Source: Plecoglossus altivelis
Lineage: Eukaryota; Chordata; Actinopteri; Osmeriformes; Plecoglossidae
Reading direction: 5' to 3'
Assembly (NCBI GenBank): GCA_036571765.1
Contig: BROE01000022.1
Location: forward strand, 3,635,000 to 3,698,999
Length of the DNA: 64,000 nucleotides
The translations under genes and the position numbers were made by a program. Shown one piece after another: positions 21,788 through 34,930 of the stretch (within the stretch, counting starts at the first letter, position 1; the number at the start of each line of letters is the position of its first letter). A model generated the notes under the pieces. That model was not told the DNA's origin. It was given only the letters and a program-made list of their open reading frames with translations, and did no database searches.

Positions 21788-23904
21788 TGCGCGCACACAC
21801 GTACCTTTGTGTTTGATGTTCCTCCTTATGACCGAGGCAGGAGAAAAACAGCAGATTTGCTGGTCTGCCAGTGGACCCACCAGCCTTCAAACCTTTAGAG
21901 AGAAAAAGAAACATTCACTCTATACTGTTCATAGATATGATTGTAACCTAGTTCCATGCAGCCCATCCATCTAGCAGCCTATCAGCCCACTGGAACTTGT
22001 TCTCCACCCTCCCAGCAGTCCCCCTTCTCAGGCAGTGAGGCAGGTGCTTCCCAGAAGAGCCCCTAACCTAGCCGACGAGTGGAGCGCTTACTGCCAGCCA
22101 CGTGGCCGTTGATGCTTCACAGAGAAGCATGCAAAAAATCCCTTTAGCCGGCTGAAAATAACAGCCCTAAAAGGCCCAGTAAAAACTATATGGGCAGGAA
22201 AACAGCTCAGTCTTGGCTGAGGCCATGAAGTTCTAAGCTCTTCTACAAAAGAACTAGGAGAGAAGGGGAGAAGAGATAATAGGGTAGGACGAGGAGAGAA
22301 TACGCATGGAAAGACAGAGGCAGAGAGAGAGAGTGAGTGAGACAGAGAGAGACAGAGTAATAGACAGAGTACCCCTGAAAGTACCCGGTACTTAAAGGGG
22401 TACACTTTGAGGACACTCAGGCTGCCTTCAAGCTTTGCTCACTTCTAATTTCCCTGTTTGTGTCTGTCTGGATGTGCACACTGAAGCTTAGGCTAGAAGC
22501 CTGTTAAGAGTTTGACAGCCATGAGAAGGCTGAAGACATAGCGAAGCAAAGGCATGTCCAGTGGATGTCTGGTGCAGAGATATGATTGGGGAGGAAAAAC
22601 AGATTGGAAAAGACAGATAGTGAAAGAGAGATAGTGGAAGTGGAATAAGTGAAAGTTAGCTGAAAATGTAATGCTTATCTTGAATTTTAATTGAGGAAAA
22701 AAAAACAGTAAAAGAAGACGAGGAGAGACTATTACTAAAGTAAACCCTGGCCAACTGCAGCCCTATAATGCAGTCCTATAAAGCAACTGTGTTGAAAGCA
22801 GCAGGGCCAGGGCTTGCTGAGTGGGGCCCCGTCATGTTAAACTGATGTCCTCACAGGTGACCAGGAGATAGCAGAGGAAAGTTTGGTGGAGGAGAAACAT
22901 TCCAGAGGCAAAATAAAACTAGAACTTGAGTTGGTTTACAGTGAGTCCTAGAAGTGTCCAGATGTTCCACATGAACAAATACAGTCTGAAAGTGTCAAAT
23001 ATTTGTGAATCCATGCAGGAATTACATCTAAACTCATATCTGCAAGTATATATTTGTTATAAGTATTTACCAACCATAATAGCTTTTCCCCATAAACACT
23101 AGAAACAACTATATCAATGGCCTTTAACACTCAACCAGTTTCACTAAAAGTCAATATCGTGAATATCAAAAGTCATTTTGCCATGCTCTTCAAGATTCAG
23201 CAGTTTTTATGTTTCTAAGCCAGCATGTTGCTGCTAAGTCTACATGTTGTTGAACTAACATCTTAGAACTTTAAAAACTGTAGCTGAAACAATAGTGCAC
23301 TTCTCCTCCTCACCAGTGGGGGGAGGCATTGCTCCTTAAACTATTTACGATAACATTCCCTGTAATGCAGAATTATGCTAATTTAAAGAATTTCCTCCAA
23401 ACATCTCCAGGATTACATAGCAAACAATTGCTCAATGTGACTTTCACTAACAGGATAATAATACCGTTGGTGTTTAGGAGTATGCATTCCAGCAGTATCC
23501 ATTAGAATTGAATACATTCTTTTGGTAAAGAGTATAACACTTTCTGGTGTCTCATCAGACTCTCATAGGTGTAAAAGGTACAATACAAGATGGTGGTTGT
23601 GTCAAAAGTCTCAACAGTGAAAACAGGCAATGTCTTTGTAATATAAAATGCACAATACAATAATCCAGCCATGTCCATCAGCAAATTGAGGGAGACTCGT
23701 CTGAATGACTTTAGCCCCTGTGGTTTGGAGACAGTGTGAGGCCAGCTGTGTCCATCTGTGTGGGAGTTAGCATGATTAGCTTTATGATGTGGCACAAGGA
23801 TGCCCTGGGGACTAGACCTACTACAATGATCCACAACAGGGAACATCCTAGCATAGGCATTAGAACTGGGAAGACATAACACAGCAAAAATTAGAGCTAC
23901 CAGT

Positions 23905-24070
23905 AGAAGGGGACAGGAAAGAGAGAGAGGCAGCGAGAGATAGAGACAGAGATAGAGAGACAGGGATAGAGAGACAGAGACAGAGATAGAGAGACAGGGA
24001 TATAGAGACAGAGACAGAGATAGAGAGACAGCAAGACAGCGAGAGACAGAGATAGGGAGAGGCTGGTAGG
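23905..24070. repeat. GAGACA/GATAGA-rich simple repeat
   Basis: Purine-rich repeats of GAGAGACAGAGATA type. The Ser-Leu-rich minus-strand frame at 23502-24179 is explained by this tract. Confidence 0.88.
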
Positions 24071-26620
24071 ATGAGAGGGTGTAGGCTGAAAGGAGGAAAG
24101 GTGGAACACTTGAGGGTTTAATTTTTTCTAGGAAATAGCTGCTCCTGAGGTGTACGCTGCAGGCAGGACAGTAAAGCAATATCTTTTTACAGGAGAAAGC
24201 TTGGTGATCACAGATGAAGAAGTCACTGGTAGTCAGTGGCTGTAAGTCTCAGACAACATGCAGTATTGGTCAAGGGTGTGCAGAACTAATTCATCATTGT
24301 TTAGATCCTACATTTTTCAAGACTGGGCTGTTACTATAGTCAGAATCTGTGGCGTGTCTGGTCAAAATGGGGGCAAAGGGGAAAAGAGCAGGAGTATGCA
24401 AGATATGGAAGACAATTTCAGAAAATGAGCCACAAATCCCTCACTAATCCCAAAGCATTACATTTATACCCTGTATGTTGCCAAGCATCACGTCCAGGAA
24501 CAACAGAAGTGGTTTAAATGGCTCTGAGTGTCTTCTTATGTACAGATTTACTTCATTGGTTTTCGATGCATACCGACTTGTTCTTGATGTGTTTATCTAC
24601 AGTATGTTTCATTTTTCATTTCTTTAGTGGAGGCAGGGGAGAAGCATTAAACAAAATGATTTGCCCTGGGATTCTACCCTGGGATAAAGAAATCCAGCTT
24701 TAAAGCTTCACAGTGGGTGCAGAGTCCCTGAAATAGCCTGTCTCCTGCCACACCTGCTGTGGATGGGAGGTTTGATGTGTCTGTGTGTTGGTTAATTTGT
24801 TTGTGGGGTTGTGTTTCTCCCTCTGTCCCCCGGCGCTGTTTCTATCTGGGTCAGGCATCTGGGGATATGCCAGAGCCAACGTGATCCACGCAGCTGGGTA
24901 ACTCAGCTGGAATACACTCGCACATCCTGGTGCCACCAGGTAACATCTGCCATGCCACCTCTAAAACTGGGCAGTGGACAGTGCCACCTGAGCTCTGAGA
25001 GAGAGGGGGAGAGGGAGAGAGTGAGTGAGTGAGGAAGGGAGTGAGGGAGGGAAAGTGTATAGTGCAGTGGTGTGATTGATACTCAAAGTAACACAGTTGA
25101 TTATGTAGTACTCCATCAAGCAGTATTCAGTTGCTTTAGCTGATTGTTAGTTTCTGTGACATCAATGTGTCACATTTGCAACTGCATCCTCTTCTGTCCT
25201 TAAAATAAAGAACCCACTCAAGCCAAATACGGATGTACAAAAACTGTTATTTTAGTTAATCCTGGTGGTCCTCCAGTAAGCAGCGGTCCTCTGATAGGTC
25301 AATGCTTGCCTGTGTTGAGGTATTGGCATGAAAATAACATTCTCCGCTCTGATCTGATCACTCCTCGTTCAAGGACGCCTCACAGGCTGGGGCAGAGGGT
25401 TGGCTTGGTCTCCTTTGTGACCTCCTTGGAAATGTTTTGTTCCTAAGGGTAGTCTTAGCCAAAGGTACTACAGCTCAGTTGGGTTCCACTCAGCAAGCTG
25501 GGCTGAAGACCGAATCAGGGCCTGAGTGTCTGTCCACTCCAAGCCAGCCATCTTTTAGAACACAATACCATTGCATGCTTTCCTATACAAGCTCTGTTCA
25601 CAAGCTAAAGCTAGTGTTACAACAGAGCTGTTTAAAAACTAGGCCAGTATGCAATGTGTGTGTAAATGGGGGCATGCAGTAGGATAACTTTACACCTAAG
25701 CAGGTGAAAGCCATCTGTGTGTGACTGCACAGATAAATCAAGCTTGATGTTAAGAGTCCTAGCAAAATTCAAGGGGGGGGGGGGACTTACAGGAACGCAC
25801 TAGTCTCCTGGAATAAACTTAAGTAAAGGAGGACTGGTCACACAACAACGTAAAAAACCGTCAATACAGAACCTACAATTTACATATTTCATCCCAAAGA
25901 ACTTTAATTAGTATAGGTCTGCCAATCCAACACTAACCTATCTGTTCAGATTGGTAAACTCACTGCCTTCCTGCTGGACACTCATCCCAGTCCATCAGTC
26001 AGCCACACCACAAGCCATTCCAAACAGGGTAGATCCACTTGGCAAGCTTTATGTCTGGGCAAAATAAAGACCAGGTCAATATGTGCGTGCCCGCATACGA
26101 GAGGACGTGTAAGTGAATATGTCTCTGTACGACTGGGTTCATGTACAACGTTTCTTTCAAACCAACAACCAGGGTTTCACCCTCTTAGACTTAAAGTAAC
26201 GAAATCACAAAAAGTGTGAATGGAGAATGAAATGCTTGAGTTCTTCTCTTTAGCAAGTGCTCTGGAACAACGCTTGCTGGTATACTGACCTAATGTGAAC
26301 TGGGGCTAGTGAACAGGGATTAGTCAATAGCGGTTAGTGTACTAGGGTTAGTGGACAGAGGATGGGACATCCAGACAAGGTCAGCGTGAACAGAATCAGA
26401 ATAATCATGGGCTTTAGTCACCGGTTGTGTTTACACAAAAAAGGGATTTTCTGTGGCAGGACGGTACATGCGACAAACTAAAACAAATCTTAATTATGAA
26501 ACGTACAACAACAGTCTACATTATACCATTCAGTGGGAAATAACTAATATAAAATAAGATCTCAAATAAAATAAGAATATGTTGCAAACGACTGGTGAGC
26601 TTATAGAAGTTATAAATAGT

Positions 26621-26960
26621 AGTGTTAATGGCATCCATCCATCCATCCATCCATCCATACATTGTCTACTGCTGATCCCTGGGAGGGAATGCAGTGCCGC
26701 TTGTTCCCATTTTGAGGTCACGGGTGACTGGAGCCTAACCCAGTAGCTTTCGGGCTATAGGCAGGGTACACCCTGGACTGGGGCCTGCAAGTCGCAGGGC
26801 CAACACAGAGACACAGACAACCATTCACTCACTCATCCATTCTCTAGGGGCAATTTCAATATACCAATTAACCTATCACATGCATGTCTTTGGATGGTGG
26901 GAGGAAGCCGGAGTGCCCGGAGGGTCACACGGGGAGGACATGCAGACTCCACCCAGAGAG
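26621..26960 (-). mobile_element. LINE 3' end with (ATGG)n tail
   Basis: Read on the minus strand, the segment has the signature of a widespread fish LINE/SINE 3' region: AAGACATGCATG, then CCAGGGTGTACCCTGCC, then GGCTCCAGTCACCCGTGACC, ending in ATGGATGG repeats at 26655-26634. Only the 3' terminal part is present. I recall it as an RTE/Expander-like family, but the exact family needs a repeat library. Confidence 0.75.
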
Positions 26961-28792
26961 ATCATGTGATGTTGGAGTGTTACTGACAGTTGGAGTCTAT
27001 AGTCTTGTTGAAGAGGCTAGCTGTGGATGGAGGAAAACTATTCTTATGGCCTGAATAGACAAGGAATTTTGAAGACCTGTGTCTGTGTCAGTCTCTCTTT
27101 CTGCAATTCCTTTTCCCACCATGCACGCGTGCTACTGTGCGTACATGTACTGCAAGCACATACACACACCCATTGTAAGTACACACATACACACTCACAC
27201 CCATACTAGGTGTGCACACACGTGACACATTGGGCTAAACACCTAGCCATCCTCGCTGAAAAGCTGAACAGTAGCTAGTATGGAGACGTAACCAGACGGT
27301 TGCCTCTACTACTGTCCATCTGTCTAACTATCAGCCACTTGGTACATGTACATGCTTGTCAGTCAATCTGCCTTCTTGCTGTGAGTCAGACGCGAGATCT
27401 GTTCTTCCCTCACGTGTGAGCATGTTTGTGTGAGTAACTGCTTCCTGTTTTGCATCAACAGACGGCTCTCAAGGCTGTGTGTAAACAGTGAGCCCCTCGC
27501 CTCCACACTCAGTCCTCCCCCTGTTTTCTTTCAAATATTTATGAGTAAACTGTGCCCAGGCCATTTTGTCTTTAAGCAAACCTGGGCAAGATGGTTGTCT
27601 TCTCAGCTGCAGAACAGAGATCAGCAGTGGAGACCAAACACACAACCATCCATGTAGTAAGCCAGGATTGTTACGTAACACTGCTATTTCTAGTATGGTT
27701 ACCAATGTGCTGCTTTTCCTAGACAAAGGTTCTGCAGGTGCCAGTTTATTGTTGACCAATGTTGAAAGCAACACAGTGTGAAGCAACAGGGCATACTCTC
27801 TGTTTAGATAGAGGAAAGGGGCTGGGATGTTTAACTCAGAGTGACACACAATGCCTGTTGAGTATACAGACAAATCCAGAACAGATCCAGAAATGGGGAA
27901 AGGCAAACCGTCCAAACATTTCTGTCATCTCTCTTTAGGGAAGATCAGTGGTTTGCTTAAAAGCATCTAATAAATTCAAGCAGGCCCACTCTTTCCTATA
28001 TGTGAATATTTCATTATGTCTATGCACAAGAATAGCGAATGTGTCCACCTGTGGAGTGTGTGTGATGCAGCAATGCAGAACAGGAGTAGATGTGAGAAAG
28101 TCATTTGAAGTCCTGAGTCTGGCAGAAAGGCAGAAAGCATTGTGGGTAGAATACGCTTGCACTTGAGTGGACTTCAGTAACAGATCTGTACTTCACACAG
28201 TCACTCTGCTACGGTGTAAAACAAAGTTGAAGTTTGCTCAGACACACACTTTTAACTTTACTAAAGCCCTGGCTTCCTCTCTGTAACTCAGACCCTTGCT
28301 TTATTCATTTCCATTCAGAATAATAAATGAGTGCATGGTCTAACAGATCCAAATTATGATAGTTGCCAAGATGGTGAGCAATGCACCACCCCATCAAAGC
28401 CCTGCACTAATCCAAGCTTTTGTAGTGGCACCTTCATATGCATTTTATATCAAATCTGGATTACTACAATTGTCAAATGGTAGTTTTAAAGCTGCCGCCC
28501 ACAAACAGTCAAAGATCAGGGTACACATTCACATCTAAAACACAACTGTCTACTATAATTAGTGTGATCCATTTTAAAAGCAGCCCCTTGACTTAGCCAG
28601 GCCATGCTAAGGACAGACTGTGATGTGAGAACTGCCAGGAGAACTACCCTTTTCCTCTGTTACCACATCTCAGACCAGAACCTGGATTATGTTTTGCTGT
28701 TGGTGGGTGGTCATCAACCCTGCTTGTGGTTAGACTCAATGCATTTCCTGTACCCCGAGTAGATGCCGCTATTTAAAAAGACAAGATATTTT

Positions 28793-28862
28793 AACCCTAA
28801 CTCAATAGCCCTAACCCAATAACCCTAACCCATCAGCCCTTGTCCTAATAACCCTAACCCTT
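28793..28862. repeat. Cluster of AACCCTAACCC motifs
   Basis: Several AACCCTAAC(C/T)CAATA units and a final TAACCCTAACCCTTAT occur in about 70 bases. They resemble telomere repeats but are spaced by AATAG-type sequence. Confidence 0.8.
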
Positions 28863-28998
28863 ATATATAAGTGAATGATTTATTTTATACTGTTACACAT
28901 ACTTTAAAGCATATCCTTGATCTTTCTGAAATGCTGAACAGTTCATTATGACATGTCATTTTAAGGCTAAATACTTTTATCTACAATATATCTACAAT

Positions 28999-29290
28999 AT
29001 ACAGTCCTGTGCAAAAGTCTCAGGAACAAAAAAGTAACACAAAGGCCGAAATGAACTGAAAGAAATTAAAATGTTCTTAACTTTGCGCTTTTATATTGCA
29101 AGACAACAAATGATAATACTGAGCATATAAGGTAATTTTCATGTATCTTGGGTGACTAAGACTTATATTCTCTGCTGTGTTAAGATGGTAAATCAGAAAA
29201 TCTTCAGACGGCTGAACCAGCACTGTCACACTGTCCACATATGCATACAGCTTTGACACATTAACACTAAAACATTAAAAGTGTTTTTGC
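28999..29290. mobile_element. Probable Tc1/mariner-like element end (remnant)
   Basis: TATACAGTCCTGTGCAAAAG followed by TCTCAGG resembles the terminal inverted repeat of fish Tc1-like elements, which begin CAGT next to a TA and share the GTGCAAAAGTCT motif. No transposase remnant or opposite end was found. The right boundary given is approximate. Confidence 0.5.
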
Positions 29291-29598
29291 GTTGTGGTCC
29301 TAGCTCTTTCATTATTTTTTAAGGTTGCCAGCATGGAGATGTAAATGTGATAATAGAACAGACTTTGTGTTATTGATTTCTCCACTCATAACTGATTCAT
29401 AAGGGTTAAGTCTATCAATATAAGGAGCTTGTGCTTCACACACATGGATACATAAGTTCACGCATGAGGGTGCAGTAGCTCTGATATATGGATTATATTG
29501 TATTGCAGGAGCAAAACATGCCATTATTAATCAAATGGATGGAATAATAATAAAAATAATTGTGATGAGATCATTCATCTAACTATAATGACAGAAAC

Positions 29599-29629
29599 TT
29601 GTGTGTGTGTGTGCGTGCGTGCGTGAGCA

Positions 29630-29661
<32 letters not shown>

Positions 29662-29692
29662 AGCATGTGTGAGTGTGTGTGTGTGTCTGTGC
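29599..29692. repeat. (TG)n microsatellite
   Basis: TG runs interrupted by CG and AGCATG segments. They explain the Thr-His open frame on the minus strand. Confidence 0.93.
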
Positions 29693-30309
29693 GGCTTGAC
29701 ATTTGTTACAACTCAGGATGTGATGAAGTTGAGTGTGAAGTTGTTTGGATGAGCGGATTGTGAAAAATAAATATAAATGCATTGGCCGTCATGTTGTGCT
29801 GCCCTAAGTGAGGCAACCAGGGCCACTCCAGTGTGGTGCCATCCACACAGCAGAACACACTCCAACACACCCTGTTTGGGAGATCAATAAAGTCCTCATT
29901 CAAAAGGGCACTGCACTAGTATTTATAAATACAGTGAATGATAAATTATTAATTATTTCCCCTAAAACTCGGAAGCTTGGGTGAAACTAACATTTCAGGG
30001 GAAGGCTGGAAATATCAAGCTTTGTAAAATGTGTTGCACAAGCCTTCAGCTAAATGTTATGCATGAGCAAGCCCATAACATACAGTGCTATCCTGAACCA
30101 CCCAGCCATACAACTACTGTCATTACATCTTAAGCTGTGAAACTTATAGGAGAGAAAAAGAATAAAATGAGACAAACACAGTAGGCATCTGCGTGGGATG
30201 GTTAAAGTGAACAGACAATGAGATCATGTTTACAAGACATTTTTTTCTGATTGTTAGTCGGATTGTTCTTGCTGTGCTTTTTAGCCTTACGGCTACAGTG
30301 AAGATCCAT

Positions 30310-30520
30310 CTGCTGGTGCTGGGCTATACCTTAGCACATACCTGCTGGTGCTGGGCTATACCTTAGCACATACTTGCTGGTGCTGGGCTATACCTTAGCA
30401 CATACCTGCTGGTGCTGGGCTATATGTTAGCACATACCTGCTGGTGCTGGGCTATACCTTAGCACATACCTGCTGATGCTGGGCTATACCTAAACATATA
30501 CCTGCTAATGTGGGCTATAT
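30310..30520. repeat. 32-bp tandem repeat, about 6-7 copies
   Basis: CTGCTGGTGCTGGGCTATAC recurs every 32 bp (30310, 30342, 30374 and on), with the last copies diverged (TGATGCTGGG, TAATGTGGG). The GCTGGTGCTGGG core is similar to Chi-like minisatellite cores. Confidence 0.92.
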
Positions 30521-33500
30521 CTGTATTTTTTCCTATCATTTATATTCTTAAATCAAGTGACATATTCAAGATACTTTTACTTTTATAAGTGACTTCATTA
30601 TTGAGTTGACAATGACCATATAAAATCTTCTGAAGAGCTCTGACTAGGACTGTTGTGTTTTTTTGACAACTTTTGAATGTATTAAAAAACAATGCCAATT
30701 TACTCTCCAGACTGGTCAACTCCTGCGTGATTTAAAACAAAATCTTCAACAATTCAATCAGCATTCCTTGTTTTGCCTAAAGGTCTATCTCTGGGTATCA
30801 TTGACTTAAAAAATGAGAATTTGGAAAGAAAACGGAATGATATTGGTCCCAAATGCACAATTAACCTCCCTGAAAAAACAGGAATGTTTTATAGTTAGTG
30901 TGGTTAGTGTGTTTGGTTACTTTGGGCACTCAGTTCTCTAGGAGAATGTGGATTCTTCCATGGGACATTCTGCCATGGCGCAAACTATTTAAACACTTAC
31001 CATGTGGCCAGACATGATCGAACAAGACCACACACAGGTTTCCTTTTCATCCACAACATTAAATGGCATGGCACACCCACACTAAGATACACCACAGTGT
31101 GACTGGATGTGCTGCAAGACTTGTTGGTGAGCTTCCATAAGCCAGGACAGCCTGTGTCTGACTGTCACCTGTGGAGAACAATCTGCAATATTTAGTCTTT
31201 CTCTCATGATCTGATAGGCTCATGAAAAAAGCAAGTGACAAATGGAAAAGGAATACTGTTCTCCATTTGAAGTATTGCCCCAGTAGAAAGAGGCAGCTGG
31301 GAGTTGGATTACAGTTTTTTTTAAAGGTTTCCCAACCTAAAAGGTTGGCAACTGCTGGAAACCTTGGTAGTAGGTTTTTGCAGAACTGGCTTTGATCATT
31401 ATTAACTTGACAATGTTAGGGGTCTAGCACAGACATATTGGATGCACTGCCCTAATTGAGCTCTGGCTGTGCTGGGCTGAGCACAGCCTCCAGCTTGCGC
31501 CCTGTATTATAAAGCAAGTTAAACATGCCTGTTTAAGAGCATAATTCAAGCAAGCAGCGACACTTTTGCTGCGTCAAAGAAAAGACAGAAATGTTGGAAG
31601 AAATTTGCTGACTCTGTAAAAGCATCAGTTAATAGCCTTCTCAATATCTCAACACAGTCTGGGGGACTGTAAGCGCACAGCGTCTTGATGACGCATTAGC
31701 AACATACAGCTCTAGAAGCACACAGAGAAACTGAAGATCATTACCTTTGTACAAAAGTCACCATCGAATGCCAAAGTGTTTGCCAGTCTCTAAAAACTCT
31801 TGTTTTTCTAAGTGACCCTCTTACAATATGCACACCGAGGTCTACAGTATCTTCGACAAACGGTGATACCATTTTCCTAGAGCATTTTTTTTACGTAATC
31901 ATTTAGACAGAGTCAGCAATGCCTGAAATATTTTTCCTTTTGGCACTGATGATATCAAATAGGACCCACCACACAGGCTGCGAGGAGCTGCGCCTTGATT
32001 GGCTTGTGTTCTATAGCGATTGTTTCGACAGCCTAAGTAAATCATATTACATCATATATACATTAACATCATACATACAAGATACATACAGCATATTATA
32101 TGATAGACTTGGATAAACAAAGATGTTATTAAGATGTTATTACATTAGTTATATGCTATAGCCAAGCCTATCAATTAACACTTTAATTCACAACGCTGAC
32201 GACAAACAGCCAACCATGTGTTAGAAACTAAATTCGATCAATTTTCAAAACGTAAACACTTAAATAAAACCCTGATAGATGATTGTGTTGACTGTCTAGC
32301 CACCTTATTAGTGAGTTGTTTCTAAACAGTGTGTTTAAGAGTGAGAATGACCAGCTGAAAACACTAGCAGAGACACTGAAACCTTTCCATTTTGGAAGAT
32401 TGACAACACGAAGTTAATCATCAAAGTTGAGTAGCGTAGGCTTACATGGAGTTGAATAGCCCCTGGCACCAAGCATATTTTACAAAGACTGTCTTACAGC
32501 TAAAAAAGATAAATGTTATCACGTAAGTTGGGATGCTGTTGCGATGGATTTTACTGCTGCTGAAGCAGTAAGTTTCCTAAATGAAGCCTATGTAAGGTTA
32601 AGTAAATAAAGCCAGAGGTGACAGGCTTGGAGACCAGTGCAGAGAAATGCAAGTGTTATGTGAACAGCCTTGCACCATTCTTAGGCGATAGTGGCAATTC
32701 CAGGCGCTTTGCAGCCAGTGTGTCCCAGGCGTAAGAACTATTACATTATTTGTGGCCTTGCAATGTGCATTTCAAACCACACTGTTCACAACTGTTCTGC
32801 TTCACAGCATCTATTCTGGTAAAAAAAGTAACACACCAAGTGTGACATTGTCAGTGTAATAGAACCTAGAGCAGGATCCAGGGCCAGGCTGGTCAGAAGC
32901 TATATTTGGAAAACAGCTGCACGACAACATTGTTATTTCAGTTACTGGTGTGTCAGACCAGACCCCAAAGAGTTACACCCTAAACCCATAAGGCTACACC
33001 CCATACCCAAACCCTGCTTCTTTAGGCTCTATCTCTCTCATTCTTAACTCTGTCACTTCCAATATTCGTATGAAGGCACACTCTAATCTTAGCCTCGACA
33101 ACACGCGAGTCTTTCCTTCCCATCTCTCTCACACTGAAACCCCCTTCTAAACACAGACAAACAGAACCCCAACTTCAGAACACAGTCACACTCTCATTTC
33201 TTGTTCAGCCTTCGCCTTGCTCCATATCCCCAACCCTAATTATAGTTTGCCCATTAATGAGATAAAGCTGTAATTATACCACCTCCAACGTGTAATCAGA
33301 TTGGGAGGGGATGATAAAATCACAGCTCCATTCTCGTAAAAGGATAGTTAGAAGGGGGAGGTGGGTGTGGCTTGTGAGCAAAAACGAGCATATTACAAAC
33401 AAACAAAGAAGTGTGCGACATCCATAGACCGTAGAAAATTAACCATAACACAGACTCCTCCCATGCGCTTGCCTGAACCAGCTGTCCTGTCCTGGCAGTG

Positions 33501-33779
33501 TATGTTGAAACTTGACGTGTAACCACCATGTTAGATATCTCTGTGACTAACTATGTCTCGACAAACGCCAATACACAGCTGTCCCTGATTCCCTGTTGGT
33601 ATTTGATACAGGTATTAAGTTCATCCATTTTGTTGTTGACAGACTCAACACTAGAATGGACAGTGGCTGGAAAAAAAAACGTTTGAAACACTGTTTCCAT
33701 GTTTGAAACTATGACAATGCCTTATAGAGACTGAAGGGGAGATTGGACCAGACAACTTCCTGGTCTTCAGGCAGGATCT

Positions 33780-33975
33780 ATAGAGGCTGGTAGAGGACCA
33801 GACGCTCAGAGGGTTAGGGTTAGATCTATGGATCTATTGAAGCTGGTGGAGGACAAGATGCTCAAAGGGTTAGATCTATGAATCTATTGAAGCTGGTGGA
33901 GGACCAGATGCTCAGAGGGTTAGATCTATGGATCTATTGAAGCTGGTGGAGGACCAGATGCTCAGAGGAAGCACC
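33780..33975. repeat. 50-bp tandem repeat, about 4 copies
   Basis: GATCTATTGAAGCTGGTGGA recurs at 33831, 33881 and 33931, with a diverged leading copy from about 33780. Each unit ends in GGGTTAGATCTAT, and the first contains GGGTTAGGGTTAG. Confidence 0.9.
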
Positions 33976-34744
33976 TTCCTTTTCCCACTGAACCCAATGA
34001 CATGGCAGACAGATGTCAGCAACACTAACACTAACCCACCTGTCTGAATGAAAAAACACAAATATGTGAAATCCTTGACCAGGAGCCTAACGTTAGACTA
34101 TCAGCAACACCACTGTTTACTATCAAAGACCAAACTCTAGCTCTGTCAGCAATGAAGTATGGCTACTTTGCATCCTTGAAGTGTGAAGATTAATTAATCT
34201 GAGATATTAATCAGCAGAAAATATGAAAACTAATTTGAATAAGGCGAAGCATCGTGCTGAGGATCCGCATCTGCTATAAGAACATACGGGTATGTATACA
34301 CACAGACACACGCACACACACACACAGGAATGCACAAACACACAGGTGTTTTTCTGTGCATAGTTGTTGTCTGCCTGAATGTACAATATCAGTGTACATC
34401 AGGAACAGCCTATCTGCAGATATCCTGCTGGTGATGGTGGACCTGCAGCTAGGCTCCCCATGCCACAGCAGTTCTCACTGAAGAAGGCTGTGTTTCTTAG
34501 CTGAGTTCTGCCTCCTCTGCAGTAAAGCCTCATTACTGTAATGGAGGTGAAGGGGAGGCAACATGGGCTCTGTCCCTGCCAACAGAGGCATCAGCAACGT
34601 GAAACACACACATTCACCCTAGGTAATTTCCCTAAAAACCACACATTGCACCTAATGGAGTTTTACGTGACCAGTAGGCGTCCCTACTTGTGTGAGCCTG
34701 TAAGCAAGCATGTGTGTGAGAAAGAGTTGGTGCGAGTGTGAAAG

Positions 34745-34930
34745 CTTGACAGAGACAGGCAATGAGACAGACAGAGAAAGACAATGAGAGAGAGCATAAG
34801 ACAGAGATGGAGAGAGACAAAGACAAATGTAGACATTCAAAGTGAAACTGTGACAGACACAGACAGACAGAGAGATGAAGAAAGAGAGATAAAGACAGAG
34901 AGAAGAAAAATTGAGACAGAAAGAAACCAA
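34745..34930. repeat. Purine-rich GAGA/GACA tract
   Basis: Simple repeats of AGACAGAGA type. The Ser-Leu-rich minus-strand frames here are composition artefacts. Confidence 0.8.

Larger units (their letters stand above)
20851..26620. other. No gene recognised; simple repeats
   Basis: This stretch contains a 26-bp array (21283-21480), a CA repeat (21671-21787), GA/GACA-rich tracts (22310-22365, 23905-24070, 24997-25060) and a G10 run at 25773. Open frames with long Cys-Val, Ser-Leu or His-Thr runs are translations of these repeats. Nothing else is recognised. Confidence 0.5.
26961..30300. other. No gene recognised
   Basis: No exon is recognised. The 148-residue minus frame at 27469-27915 matches nothing I know. 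Contents include a short CCCTAACCC cluster (28793-28862), a Tc1-like end (28999 onward) and a TG repeat (29599-29692). Confidence 0.45.

Noticed and set aside
27469..27915. 148-residue minus-strand frame
   Set aside because: Length is within chance for this base composition. There is no domain, and no splice or promoter signals were found around it.
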